Source: Nitrospirota bacterium (lineage in GTDB: Bacteria > Nitrospirota > Thermodesulfovibrionia > Thermodesulfovibrionales > JdFR-88). Taken from it: a stretch of 64,000 nt of DNA. Of the stretch, positions 42,685 through 50,949 are shown one piece after another. Below the pieces are notes generated by a model. The model was not told where the DNA came from and did not search any database. It worked only from the letters and a program-made list of their open reading frames with translations. A program made the translations under genes and the position numbers. The DNA is taken from contig JACWAF010000035.1 of assembly GCA_014874185.1 (NCBI GenBank), forward strand, positions 186,001 through 250,000. The letters are read 5' to 3'. How positions within the stretch are numbered: the stretch's first letter is position 1; every line of letters starts with the position of its first letter.

Positions 42685-42852
42685 ATGAAATGCAGGGTTT
42701 GCGGAGGAGAGCTGAAGCCGGTATTCGGTTGAAGCTCCGTGCGTCTGTGCTGCACGGCGTGCGGCAGGAGGTATGAGATCTACGAGTACCGGGACGAGAT
42801 AGACGACGAACTGTGGGAGAGGATCTCCCGGAGGGGTTGCAACAGGGCCTGA
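42685..42852 (+). CDS. Putative small dual-CXXC selenoprotein with in-frame UGA (Sec16)
   Basis: This 55-codon frame is missing from the ORF track because of an in-frame TGA at 42730-42732. It reads MKCRVCGGELKPVFG-U-SSVRLCCTACGRRYEI..., with CXXC pairs C3/C6 and C23/C26 and an acidic helix (EYRDEIDDELWERIS) before the terminal TGA. Coding similarity continues past the UGA, and the stop directly abuts the ATG of the YkgJ gene, which favours translation through UGA. GC-rich hairpins follow the UGA, for example CCGTGC/GCACGG, as a SECIS would require. From memory, small dual-CXXC proteins of this kind exist in Sec and Cys forms. The alternative is a nonsense-disrupted gene. Confidence 0.72.
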
Positions 42853-43428
42853 ATGAAAAAAGAAGATATCGAGAGGATGCGCCTCCTTTATTCGGAGATG
42901 GACGGGGCTTATGACGCGCTTGCCGGAAAATACGGTTTTAGCTGCGATGGCTGTGAAGACAACTGCTGCACCCAGAGGTTCTATCATCATGCGGTTGCCG
43001 AATATTTTTACCTGCTGGAAGGCATAAAAAAGGCCGACCCCGAACTTAGGGAACAGATATTCCGCAAGTCCATGGTGGTTACCGAGTCCTACTGGCACGA
43101 GGTGCAGGCCGGGGAGGTCTTCAAGCTCATGTGCCCGGCCAATTTCGACGGGCTCTGCTCCGTTTACGAGTGGCGGCCGATGATATGCAGGCTGCACGGC
43201 CTGCCCCATCATTTCACGATGCCGGACGGCACGGTGAGGAAGTCCGGCGGATGCCCCAGGACAAATGACGATTCGAACGGGTTATTGGACCGGACCCCTT
43301 TTTATAAAGAGCTGGCCGAGATAGAGAAGTCCATGAGAGAAGATATGAATTACAGGCAGAGGTTTAAAAAGACAACCGCCCAGATGTTCGTGGATATGCA
43401 GATGGAACTGGAGATGGAGGAGGGCTGA
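42853..43428 (+). CDS. YkgJ-family cysteine cluster protein
   Basis: This 191-residue protein has the YkgJ/CxxCxxCC pattern: FSCDGCEDNCCTQRF, later CPANFDGLCSVYEWRPMICRLHG, predicted to bind zinc or an Fe-S cluster. The exact function is unknown. It begins immediately after the selenoprotein stop and ends with a single TGA, after which the same frame continues into the NYN domain. Confidence 0.85.
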   Translation: MKKEDIERMRLLYSEMDGAYDALAGKYGFSCDGCEDNCCTQRFYHHAVAEYFYLLEGIKKADPELREQIFRKSMVVTESYWHEVQAGEVFKLMCPANFDGLCSVYEWRPMICRLHGLPHHFTMPDGTVRKSGGCPRTNDDSNGLLDRTPFYKELAEIEKSMREDMNYRQRFKKTTAQMFVDMQMELEMEEG

Positions 43429-43944
43429 AAGAAGACGGCAAGCGCTCCGGCCCGGCTCATAATAGACGGCTACAACGTTATAGGCGTCCAGCACAATGAC
43501 CTGGATGCCGAGCGCAGGAGGCTTCTGGGAGAGCTATCGGCCTATCAGAAAAGGACCGGCCACAGCATAACGGTGGTCTTCGACGGCTGGCGTTCCGGCA
43601 GTCATCTCGAAACCCGGACCACCCAGGGCGGACTCCGGATCATATACTCCCGGCTTGGTGAGAAGGCGGATTCCGTCATTAAGAAACTCCTGGAAGAGGC
43701 ACCCGGCTCCATACTGGTAAGCTCCGACCGGGAACTGGTCTCGCACGCCTGGGGGCACGGTTCGGTCCCCGTGGACTCCGGGGTCTTTCTGATAAAAATA
43801 GAGAAGGCGGAAATGGCCCGCGGGGGTTTCGAGATGGACGAAAATGAAGAAGAGGAGGATGAGGCGCCCCAAATCAGGAAGGGCAGCCCGAGGCGGCCCT
43901 CAAAAAGGCAGAAGGCGCTGGAGAGGGCGCTGAAAAGGCTCTGA
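43429..43944 (+). CDS. NYN/YacP-like PIN-fold RNase, no canonical start codon
   Basis: The domain LIIDGYNVIGVQH...ITVVFDGWRSG...ILVSSDRELVSHAWGHG is a clear NYN/YacP fold with conserved acidic residues, a type of predicted endoribonuclease. The track starts at GTG 43573, but homology runs upstream to 43429, right after the YkgJ stop in the same frame, and no ATG, GTG or TTG exists there. A GGAGGAGG sits just upstream, so a non-AUG start near 43429-43456, UGA readthrough giving a YkgJ-NYN fusion, or a sequence error must be considered. About 171 residues. Confidence 0.7.
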   Translation, partial: KKTASAPARLIIDGYNVIGVQHNDLDAERRRLLGELSAYQKRTGHSITVVFDGWRSGSHLETRTTQGGLRIIYSRLGEKADSVIKKLLEEAPGSILVSSDRELVSHAWGHGSVPVDSGVFLIKIEKAEMARGGFEMDENEEEEDEAPQIRKGSPRRPSKRQKALERALKRL

Positions 43945-44639
43945 TGAACGAAAAAGCGACGGTTTTGATAGTAGAAGACGAAAAAAAGATATCGGATATA
44001 GTGAAGCTGTATCTGGAGAGGGAGAAGATACAGCCCCTGGTGGCGGAGAACGCCGAAGAGGGACTGAAGCTCCTGAAGAAAAACCCGGACCTGGTCGTGC
44101 TGGACCTGATGCTGCCGGACATGAGCGGCGAGGAGCTGTGCGCCCTTATCAGGCAGAACTCGGACATCCCGATAATAATGCTCACGGCCAAGACGGCCGA
44201 GGAGGACGTGATAAAAGGGCTCTCGCTGGGGGCGGACGACTATGTGACAAAGCCCTTCAGCCCCGGCGAACTCCTGGCCAGGATAAACGCGCAGCTCAGA
44301 AGGCACAAGCGGCCTTCCACCCGGATGACATTCAACAAGGGCGCGCTTGAGATAGACGTGCTGAAGCGGGAGGTCGTCCACAACGGCCGCGCGCTTTCGC
44401 TCACCCCATCGGAGTTCGGCATACTGGTCGCGCTTGCCGAGAGGCCCGGCCGTGTGCTTTCCAGGCTTCAGCTTGTGAACATGGTGCAGGGATACGACTT
44501 CGAGGGTTACGAGCGCACCATAGACGCGCATGTGAAAAACCTGCGCCAGAAGATAGAGGACGACTCCAAGAACCCCTTTTTCATAAAGACCATCTACGGA
44601 GTGGGATACAAATTCATAGGCGAAAGGGATGAGGACTAA
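43944..44639 (+). CDS. OmpR/PhoB-family response regulator
   Basis: This 231-residue protein has a receiver domain with E11/D12, phospho-acceptor D54 (VVLDLMLPDMSG) and VTKPFSPGEL, followed by a winged-helix domain (LTPSEFGILVALAERPGRVLSR...IDAHVKNLRQKI). It starts in a TGATG overlap with the NYN gene and overlaps the kinase by 11 nt. Confidence 0.95.
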   Translation: MNEKATVLIVEDEKKISDIVKLYLEREKIQPLVAENAEEGLKLLKKNPDLVVLDLMLPDMSGEELCALIRQNSDIPIIMLTAKTAEEDVIKGLSLGADDYVTKPFSPGELLARINAQLRRHKRPSTRMTFNKGALEIDVLKREVVHNGRALSLTPSEFGILVALAERPGRVLSRLQLVNMVQGYDFEGYERTIDAHVKNLRQKIEDDSKNPFFIKTIYGVGYKFIGERDED

Positions 44640-45987
44640 GCTTTTCATCGCCTTTTTCCTGGTGATCCTGCTGGCCCTGTTTTCGAATTTCATCTTCGAG
44701 CACCTGATAACCAGGGACTTCAGGGACTACGTCAGGGGCACCCGCGAAGACAACCTCTACTGGCTCCTTGCCTCCGTGGAGAGCAGCTATAGTCCCCAGT
44801 CGGGCTGGGACAAGTCCGGGCTGGAGAACGCGATGCACTGGGCCCTCATGCTGCGCTTCGAGTGCATGGTGACGGACAAATCCGGGCAGGTGCTTGCCGA
44901 TACCCGGGATATCTCCGCCCACCTCACGGAGACGATGAAGAGGAGGATGGAGATGATAGAGGCGCCCGTAAACGACCGGACCCCGTATGACGCCTACCCG
45001 CTCTTCAGCAACGGGCAGGAGATAGGGCTTTTCATAGCAAGGGACATAAAACACGCCGATTCGGTGATCAAGAGGAAAGAGAATATATTTCTCATGAGGG
45101 GAAAGAGGTTCCTCCTGGTCTCGTTCGTCATTGCGGGGGGCGGCGCGGTCTTCCTGGCCCTCGTTTTCAGCCAGTTCCTCTCCAAGCCCATTCTGGAGCT
45201 GAAGACCGCCTCCGAGGCGGTTGCGAAAGGCGACCTTTCAGTAAGGCTGTCCACGGGCCGTGACGAGATAGGCCGCCTGAAGGGCGCATTCAACCACATG
45301 GCCGAGGCGCTCCAGAGGGAGGACGGCCTCCGAAGACAGCTCACGTCCAATGTGGCGCACGAACTCCGCACCCCGCTTGCGGTAATGAAGGTGAGGCTTG
45401 AGGCGATGCAGGACGGGATCATAGAAACCGACAAAACGGCCCTGGCCGGGCTTAAATCGGAGCTGGATACCCTTACCAGGCTTATAGCTGGGATAGAGGA
45501 CCTGACCAAGGCCGAGGCAAGCTTCTTTAAGAAAAACGCACCAGAAAAGGTCAATCTGCGCGAATTCCTGGAGGGGATCACGGACGGCATAAAGCCCCTG
45601 TTCACCGAAAAGGGGCTCTGGCTGAAGATCGACTCGGATAAAAGCAATCTCTCGGTCTACACGGAGCCCGAAAAGCTGGAGAAGGTGCTCAGGAACATCC
45701 TCTCAAACGCCCTCGCCCATACCGAAGAGGGCGGCGTGACCCTGAGCTACGGAAAGGAAAACGGCAGGTTCTACATCAATGCGGCCGATACCGGGAAGGG
45801 CATCTCTCAGGAGGAGCTGCCGATGATATTCAACAGGTTCTATAAGGGCAGGAACTCCAAAGGTTTCGGGCTGGGACTGGCCATAGCGAAGGAGCTTATC
45901 GAGATCATGGGCGGCACCATAGAGGCCAGGAGCATTCCCGGCGCCGGCGCCGCCTTTATCATTACACTCCCAGCCGCGAGAGCCTGA
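44629..45987 (+). CDS. Membrane sensor histidine kinase
   Basis: These 452 residues show two transmembrane helices (about 5-25 and 160-185) bracketing a sensor domain, a HAMP domain (KPILELKTASEAVAKGDLSVRL), the H-box VAHELRTPLAVMK, N-box LRNILSNALAHTEE, and GFGLGLAIAKELIE. It should phosphorylate the upstream regulator. The signal is unknown. Its 3' end overlaps the convergent acyl-ligase gene by 26 nt. Confidence 0.95.
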   Translation: MRTKLFIAFFLVILLALFSNFIFEHLITRDFRDYVRGTREDNLYWLLASVESSYSPQSGWDKSGLENAMHWALMLRFECMVTDKSGQVLADTRDISAHLTETMKRRMEMIEAPVNDRTPYDAYPLFSNGQEIGLFIARDIKHADSVIKRKENIFLMRGKRFLLVSFVIAGGGAVFLALVFSQFLSKPILELKTASEAVAKGDLSVRLSTGRDEIGRLKGAFNHMAEALQREDGLRRQLTSNVAHELRTPLAVMKVRLEAMQDGIIETDKTALAGLKSELDTLTRLIAGIEDLTKAEASFFKKNAPEKVNLREFLEGITDGIKPLFTEKGLWLKIDSDKSNLSVYTEPEKLEKVLRNILSNALAHTEEGGVTLSYGKENGRFYINAADTGKGISQEELPMIFNRFYKGRNSKGFGLGLAIAKELIEIMGGTIEARSIPGAGAAFIITLPAARA

Positions 45988-48496
45988 GGATGCCCTCCCT
46001 GAGCGCGCCCAGCAGTTCTTCCGCACCGGCGTAATCCCCTGGATAGAGCGGCTTTCCGATCCTCATCGTGATCTTTACCGGCCTCGGTAGTGCCTTCCCC
46101 CTGGGGAGAGCACGGAAGCTGCCTTCTATCCAGGCCGGTACTATAGGCGCGTTCTTGTGGATGGAAATATTGGCTATGCCCCTCTTCAGTTCCATAAGCG
46201 AGCCGTCGAATGTCCTTCCGCCCTCCGGGAAGATGCAGAGGGCTTTTCTCGCTTCCAGCATAGCTTCCGAGCGCCTTATCGCCTGCTGAAGACGGCTCTG
46301 GTCCAACGGTATGACATGGGCCAGCCCTGCCATTGATGATAAGGGGAAACCGGTAAAGTACTTTGAGAGCGCCTGAAAATAAAGCCGTTTCATCACCCCT
46401 GCCGGGAGCGCGGCGGCAACTATGAAGCCGTCCAGAAAGCTTGCATGGTTCGGGGCGATTATGAAGGGCGGTGCGGGAAGGTTCTCCAACCCTTCCGCCT
46501 GGACCCTGAAATAAGATTTAAAGGCGCTCTTTATGAGGGCAAGCACGAACGGGCCAATGGTTTTTACAATAAGGCCGTCCTCGGCCTTTTCGGCCCTCTC
46601 AGCCGGCCCCGCCTGGGAATAGTCGAACCCTTGCAGTTTCCGTACCAGATCCCCAACCGTCTGCGTGCCGGTCAGAAAATCATCCGGGAAATGCCCGCCC
46701 TTTGCAAGAAAGACATCTTCCAGCGCGGAGAGGAGTTCGAGCCTTTTAAGGGAATCTATCCCGAGGTCAAGCTCAAGGCTCTTCTCCGGGCGAATAACGG
46801 CGTCCTTCCCAAGCGTGTCCGCGATCGCCTTTGAGGCCTTTTTCGCCGTGGGGTTTTTAAGGAATTCGTAATCCGGTTCTTCCCGGGGGGCCGCAGAAAG
46901 GATTTCCCTGAGCCTGTATCTTTTTATCTTTCCAAGCGAGGTCCGGGGCAGAGGCAGCGTGCTCAGGCCGAACCCGGTAAGCCTCATATACGGAGGGAGC
47001 TTTGCCGAGAGCACATTCAGGGCGAACCTGACTTCTTCGTTCAGGTTGGCTATGTCCTGCGCCCTGGCGAAATCGAAGTCCGGCACGACCACCGCCTTCA
47101 ACTGTCCGCCCTCTTCATACACGCCTAATTCCTTTATCAGCGGACTATCGGCATAGTGCTTCTCTATCTCGTCAGGCTGGATGTTCTTTCCGTTTGCGAG
47201 GACTATTATCTCCTTTTTTCTCCCGGTGAGGAATATGTAGCCCTCGCCGTCCACGTACCCGATGTCCCCGGTATAAAACCAGCCCTCTTTCAGCACCCGC
47301 GCGGTCTCTTCCGGTTTGTTCCAGTAGCCCTTCATCACCATGGGGCCGCGGAGGAGCACCTCGCCTTCTTCTATCCGCACACCTGCCGTGCTCACCGGCT
47401 TGCCCACCGAACCGGGCTTCCTTTTTTCGACAGGGTTGAACGCCGCAACCGGAGAGGTCTCGGTAAGCCCATAGCCTTCCAGCACGGTAAAGCCAAACGC
47501 CTCCAGCCTCTCCATCACCTCCGGGCGAAGCCTTGCGCCGCCGGATGCAAGGAGGTTCAGCCTTCCGCCAAACGCCTTATGGGCGCTTTTGAAGATGAGC
47601 TTCCCCAGGTTAAAGCCGGTTTGCCTGCGCACAAATCCGCAGGCCGAAAGCAGGGGCCTGAATGGGGCGGGCACCTTTGAGCTGAGGCCCTTCGCCATAA
47701 GCTCAAGCATCTGAGGCACGGCAACCAGTATCGTGATCCGCCTTTCTCTCGCCACCCTCAGGAGGTCTTTAATATTGGAAAGCATCGTCACCTCCGCGCC
47801 CGCGAAGAAAGGGGCTATGAACGAAACCACCAGCGGATATGCGTGATAGAGGGGCAGCGCCAGGAGCAGGTTTTCGTCCACGCCCACAAGGCCGGTTTCA
47901 AGGATGACGATCACGTCCGAGATGAGGTTTCCGTGCGTGAGCATTACGCCCTTCGGCATCCCCGTGGTGCCCGATGTATAAAGGAGCACGGCGGGCTCAT
48001 CTGGGTTTTTTACAGGGGGACCTGCCTCGCAGGAAACCGAAAGCGCATCTCCGAACTCTTCCGAATCGAAGCTTATGAGCATCGCGTCTTTGGCCGCGGA
48101 GAGGGCGGGCAGGCCCTGCGTATTTGCGCTTACAAAGATGATTTTCGGCCCGGCGTCTTTCAGGATGGCCCTCTGTTCGGCTTCCGGGGCGGTCTCGTTC
48201 ACCGGGACCACAATGGCCCCGGAGAGGGCGGCCCCCGCGAAAGCCAGGCACCACTCAATCCGCGCGGGGGAGATTATCGCCACCCGGTCCGAATTTTTTA
48301 CACCCTTTGCAAGGAGCAGTCTTGCAACCGCTCCGGCAAGCCCGATAAATTTCCCCCGGGTAAGCTCCTTCCGGATTGGGCCCTCTTCGTAATGGAAGGC
48401 GGGCCTTTCGCCATAGGCGCGGGCGGCCCAGAGGAAGCCTTCGGCAAGGGTGCTGATGTTTAAGATGTTTTTTTGTATTTCGGAGAGTTCAGCCAT
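45962..48496 (-). CDS. Acyl-AMP ligase / acyl carrier / PlsC acyltransferase fusion
   Basis: This 844-residue protein has an AMP-binding ligase (1 to about 540; LLYTSGTTGMPKGVMLTHG, EGYGLTETSPV), an acyl-carrier domain with phosphopantetheine Ser582 (LGIDSLKRLELL) and a PlsC acyltransferase (about 660-844; H684/D689 in NHASFLDG, FPEGGRTF). It could load a fatty acid onto its own carrier and pass it to lysophospholipid. E. coli Aas has the opposite domain order and no carrier domain. Lipid remodelling is an inference. Confidence 0.9.
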   Translation of the reverse strand: MAELSEIQKNILNISTLAEGFLWAARAYGERPAFHYEEGPIRKELTRGKFIGLAGAVARLLLAKGVKNSDRVAIISPARIEWCLAFAGAALSGAIVVPVNETAPEAEQRAILKDAGPKIIFVSANTQGLPALSAAKDAMLISFDSEEFGDALSVSCEAGPPVKNPDEPAVLLYTSGTTGMPKGVMLTHGNLISDVIVILETGLVGVDENLLLALPLYHAYPLVVSFIAPFFAGAEVTMLSNIKDLLRVARERRITILVAVPQMLELMAKGLSSKVPAPFRPLLSACGFVRRQTGFNLGKLIFKSAHKAFGGRLNLLASGGARLRPEVMERLEAFGFTVLEGYGLTETSPVAAFNPVEKRKPGSVGKPVSTAGVRIEEGEVLLRGPMVMKGYWNKPEETARVLKEGWFYTGDIGYVDGEGYIFLTGRKKEIIVLANGKNIQPDEIEKHYADSPLIKELGVYEEGGQLKAVVVPDFDFARAQDIANLNEEVRFALNVLSAKLPPYMRLTGFGLSTLPLPRTSLGKIKRYRLREILSAAPREEPDYEFLKNPTAKKASKAIADTLGKDAVIRPEKSLELDLGIDSLKRLELLSALEDVFLAKGGHFPDDFLTGTQTVGDLVRKLQGFDYSQAGPAERAEKAEDGLIVKTIGPFVLALIKSAFKSYFRVQAEGLENLPAPPFIIAPNHASFLDGFIVAAALPAGVMKRLYFQALSKYFTGFPLSSMAGLAHVIPLDQSRLQQAIRRSEAMLEARKALCIFPEGGRTFDGSLMELKRGIANISIHKNAPIVPAWIEGSFRALPRGKALPRPVKITMRIGKPLYPGDYAGAEELLGALREGILRLSRLGV

Positions 48497-49274
48497 TTAG
48501 AAGATCGAGGGCGGAATGGTGCAGGGCCTGGTTTGCCGAGGCAAGGAGCGAGGCCCCTCTCCTTAACGATATTTCCTGCCCCTCCAGGCTGTTGCCCATG
48601 GTGTCCGTGAAGACCCCGCCCGCCTCCCTGACCAGGATGTACCCGGCGGCGTAATCGAAGCTCCTCGATGCCTCCGGGCTGATGAATACGCTGATCGAGC
48701 CGGAGGACAAATAGGCCAGGTCCAGGGCGATGGAGCCGAAACAGCGGGTCTTCCGCGCCGCCTGCAGCAGCCGCAGAATTTTTCCGTAATCCGCGCCGGG
48801 GTTCTGCGCCTCGAAGGCGACCAGCTTCATAATGTCGTCGTTCTGGGTCCGCACCGGAGAGCCGTTTTGCAGGGCCCCTTTCCCCTTTTCGGCAAGGAAC
48901 CACTCGCCGTTCACGAGGTTTATCACATAGCCAAGCTCAATGTCCCGCAAATAGCGGCCAGTCGAGACGGCTATGGATGTGCCATAGAAAGGCACGCCGG
49001 CGGCCGCGTTCCTGCTGCCGTCCACCGGGTCTATTATTACAAGCTTGCCCCCGCCTCTGCCTATCTGGAGTTCGCCCGCTTCCTCCGTAACCACGCTGAA
49101 AGGCTGATTCAGGGCCTCCAGGTTCCGCAGGATTATATCCTCCGCCAGCTTATCGAAGGCGAAAGAACGGTCACCGCCCGCGCCCCGCTCAAGGGCCTCC
49201 GCCCCTTTCAGCTTCTGGCGCTTCAGGACTTCGAATATCTCCCGGCCTGTTTTTTTAAGCACATCTGCGTTCAT
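48489..49274 (-). CDS. Inositol monophosphatase-family phosphatase
   Basis: This 261-residue Mg-dependent phosphatase has VVTEEAGEL, IIDPVDGSRNAAAGVPFYGTSIAV (metal motif) and SFDYAAGYILVREAGG (C-terminal Asp motif). Substrates in this family include inositol-1-phosphate, fructose-1,6-bisphosphate and NADP. The presence of ino1 in the window makes inositol plausible. It overlaps the acyl-ligase gene by 8 nt, so both are co-transcribed. Confidence 0.87.
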   Translation of the reverse strand: MNADVLKKTGREIFEVLKRQKLKGAEALERGAGGDRSFAFDKLAEDIILRNLEALNQPFSVVTEEAGELQIGRGGGKLVIIDPVDGSRNAAAGVPFYGTSIAVSTGRYLRDIELGYVINLVNGEWFLAEKGKGALQNGSPVRTQNDDIMKLVAFEAQNPGADYGKILRLLQAARKTRCFGSIALDLAYLSSGSISVFISPEASRSFDYAAGYILVREAGGVFTDTMGNSLEGQEISLRRGASLLASANQALHHSALDLLNG

Positions 49275-49363
49275 GATGATATTTTACAGGATTGGTCTTC
49301 CCTGCGGCTAGACCGCATGGAATCTCCGGGGGTCTTTCTTCGAAGGAGGGTTGCGGAGCAAAA

Positions 49364-49380
49364 ATACGGGGCTAAAGCCC
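49364..49380. repeat. 17-bp ATACGGGGCTAAAGCCC repeat, copy 1
   Basis: A 17-bp sequence with a CGGGGC/GCCCCG hairpin is also found exactly at 55643-55659. Both copies are intergenic and are preceded by GCGGAGCAAAA- or CCGGACAAAG-type sequence. Confidence 0.6.
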
Positions 49381-49447
49381 CGTGGGCCGCGATGATAAAA
49401 CCGGGAATATCGTTTTTTTGCTTACTTCTGGCCGCATAAGCATATGG

Positions 49448-49456
49448 TGATATAAT
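49448..49456 (+). promoter_or_regulatory. Extended -10 promoter for YceI gene
   Basis: TGaTATAAT: a perfect -10 hexamer (49451-49456) with the TGn extension. No good -35 is seen. Expected start about 49463, 14 nt before ATG 49477. Confidence 0.5.
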
Positions 49457-49476
49457 CTGAAAAAATGGAGGCGATT

Positions 49477-50004
49477 ATGAACAAATGGGTCATCGATCCA
49501 GACCACTCGATAGCGGCCTTTTCAATAAGGCACATGATGATAGCCAATATCCACGGGCTGTTCAGCAATCTGACCGGCGCCCTGGAGTTCGACCCGGCGG
49601 ACATGTCCACTCTGAAAGCGGAGGCCGAAATAGACGTCAGCACCCTGTGGACGGGGATAAAGAAAAGGGACCAGCACCTCCTCTCCCCGGATTTCTTTGA
49701 CGCGGATAAATACCCCGGGATGGCCTTCAGAAGCACGAAATCCGAGCCCGCGGGCGGCAGCCGCCTGAAGCTCTCCGGCGAACTGACCATTCACGGAGTG
49801 ACCCGCCCCGTTACCTTCGATGTGGAATATTCAGGCCCGGTGAAGGCCCCTATGGGCGGCGAGACCAGCTTCGGCTTTACCGCGAAGACGTCGGTCATCC
49901 GCGAGGACTTCGGGGTGAACTGGAACGTGCCCATGGAAAACGGCGGAATTATGGGCGGCCACGAGGTGCAGATAACCCTGGAAGTGGAGTGCGACCTGGT
50001 GTAG
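49477..50004 (+). CDS. YceI family periplasmic/lipocalin-like protein
   Basis: The preferred ATG 49477 has GGAGG 5 nt upstream and gives the family start MNKWVIDPDHSIAAFSIRHMM. The 175-residue protein shows VSTLWTGIKKRDQHLLSPDFFDADKYPGMAF and LTIHGVTRPVTFDVEY, the YceI beta-barrel that binds isoprenoid-like lipids. No signal peptide is present, so it is probably cytoplasmic. Biological role uncertain. Confidence 0.93.
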   Translation: MNKWVIDPDHSIAAFSIRHMMIANIHGLFSNLTGALEFDPADMSTLKAEAEIDVSTLWTGIKKRDQHLLSPDFFDADKYPGMAFRSTKSEPAGGSRLKLSGELTIHGVTRPVTFDVEYSGPVKAPMGGETSFGFTAKTSVIREDFGVNWNVPMENGGIMGGHEVQITLEVECDLV

Positions 50005-50013
50005 TAAGCCCTT

Positions 50014-50763
50014 TTACCTGCGCGTCGGCTCCTCCTCCCAATACCTGCGCTTCCCGTAATGCTTGAATAAATTTATCTCGTAATCCCGGGTGATGGGGGA
50101 TTTGTGGTCGTAATCCGGGGCGGTGCGGACCTGCTCCATGGAGAGCTTCACGTATATCCTCTCCTCGGTCCAGCTTACGTGCTCTGCCCAGGCTGGCGGA
50201 ATGAGGACATGTTTTCCGGGCAGCCAGTTGCGGGTATCGGCGTCCAGGTAGCGGATAACCCAATTCTCGTCATCAACGATAAAGTCTTCCGCGTGGCCCA
50301 CTTCACCATTCAGGGCCTGTATGTGGTAACCCTCCACATGGCGGGCGCTGCGCAGATGGCTCTCCCCTTTGGGCTCCTTGGCGATCTCCTCTTCCGGAGG
50401 CGGAGGGGGCGGCGGCATCTGGTTGTAAAAGCCGCCAGTGAACCAGTAAGGCACCCAGCCGTAATAGCGGGTAAGCTCGATCTCCTGCTGGCGGTGCAAA
50501 GGCATGTGCGCGTCTATATCCGGGCTGTTTCTTATCATATCGCGGGTGAGACTGGTGTTGAATTCCTTCCTGTCCCAGTCAACGCGCTCTACAGACTGGA
50601 TGGAGAGGAGGACGTCCCTGGCCTGAAGCCAGTTGCCCGTGTTCACCACGATGTATCTGATCGTCCATTCCCGGGCATCAAAAAAGAAATCATCCACTTT
50701 CCCTATTTCGCCGTCTGTGGCGTGGATCCTGAAGCCGTAAAGGGTTTTCACTCTGCGGAGCAT
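50014..50763 (-). CDS. Protein with two PRC-barrel domains
   Basis: These 249 residues hold two PRC barrels (about 1-75 and 140-215; TDGEIGKVDDFFFDAREWTIRYIVV and LNGEVGHAEDFIVDDENWVIRYLDA) joined by a Pro-rich PPPPPPPEEE linker. PRC barrels act in RimM, photosynthetic reaction centres and stress-linked proteins. There is no membrane segment. Function unknown. Confidence 0.88.
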   Translation of the reverse strand: MLRRVKTLYGFRIHATDGEIGKVDDFFFDAREWTIRYIVVNTGNWLQARDVLLSIQSVERVDWDRKEFNTSLTRDMIRNSPDIDAHMPLHRQQEIELTRYYGWVPYWFTGGFYNQMPPPPPPPEEEIAKEPKGESHLRSARHVEGYHIQALNGEVGHAEDFIVDDENWVIRYLDADTRNWLPGKHVLIPPAWAEHVSWTEERIYVKLSMEQVRTAPDYDHKSPITRDYEINLFKHYGKRRYWEEEPTRR

Positions 50764-50949
50764 ATGAGGTCTCCTTTTTAGGAAAAAGGTTTATTCTGAT
50801 TAAATGCTATCAGATGGCCCGCAACTGGCAAGCCGGGGGAGTTTTAAGCCCCTCATTCTCCCCTGAAAAATTCTTTTTTAGGCAGCCTTTGCGCCTGAAA
50901 CGGACCTGGGAGAGCCAAACAGCATTCAGTGAATCGCCAGGAACGTTTT

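Noticed and set aside
45962-45987. 26-nt convergent overlap of kinase and acyl-ligase genes as an antisense regulator
   Set aside because: Short 3' overlaps are common; no promoter or structure supports regulation.
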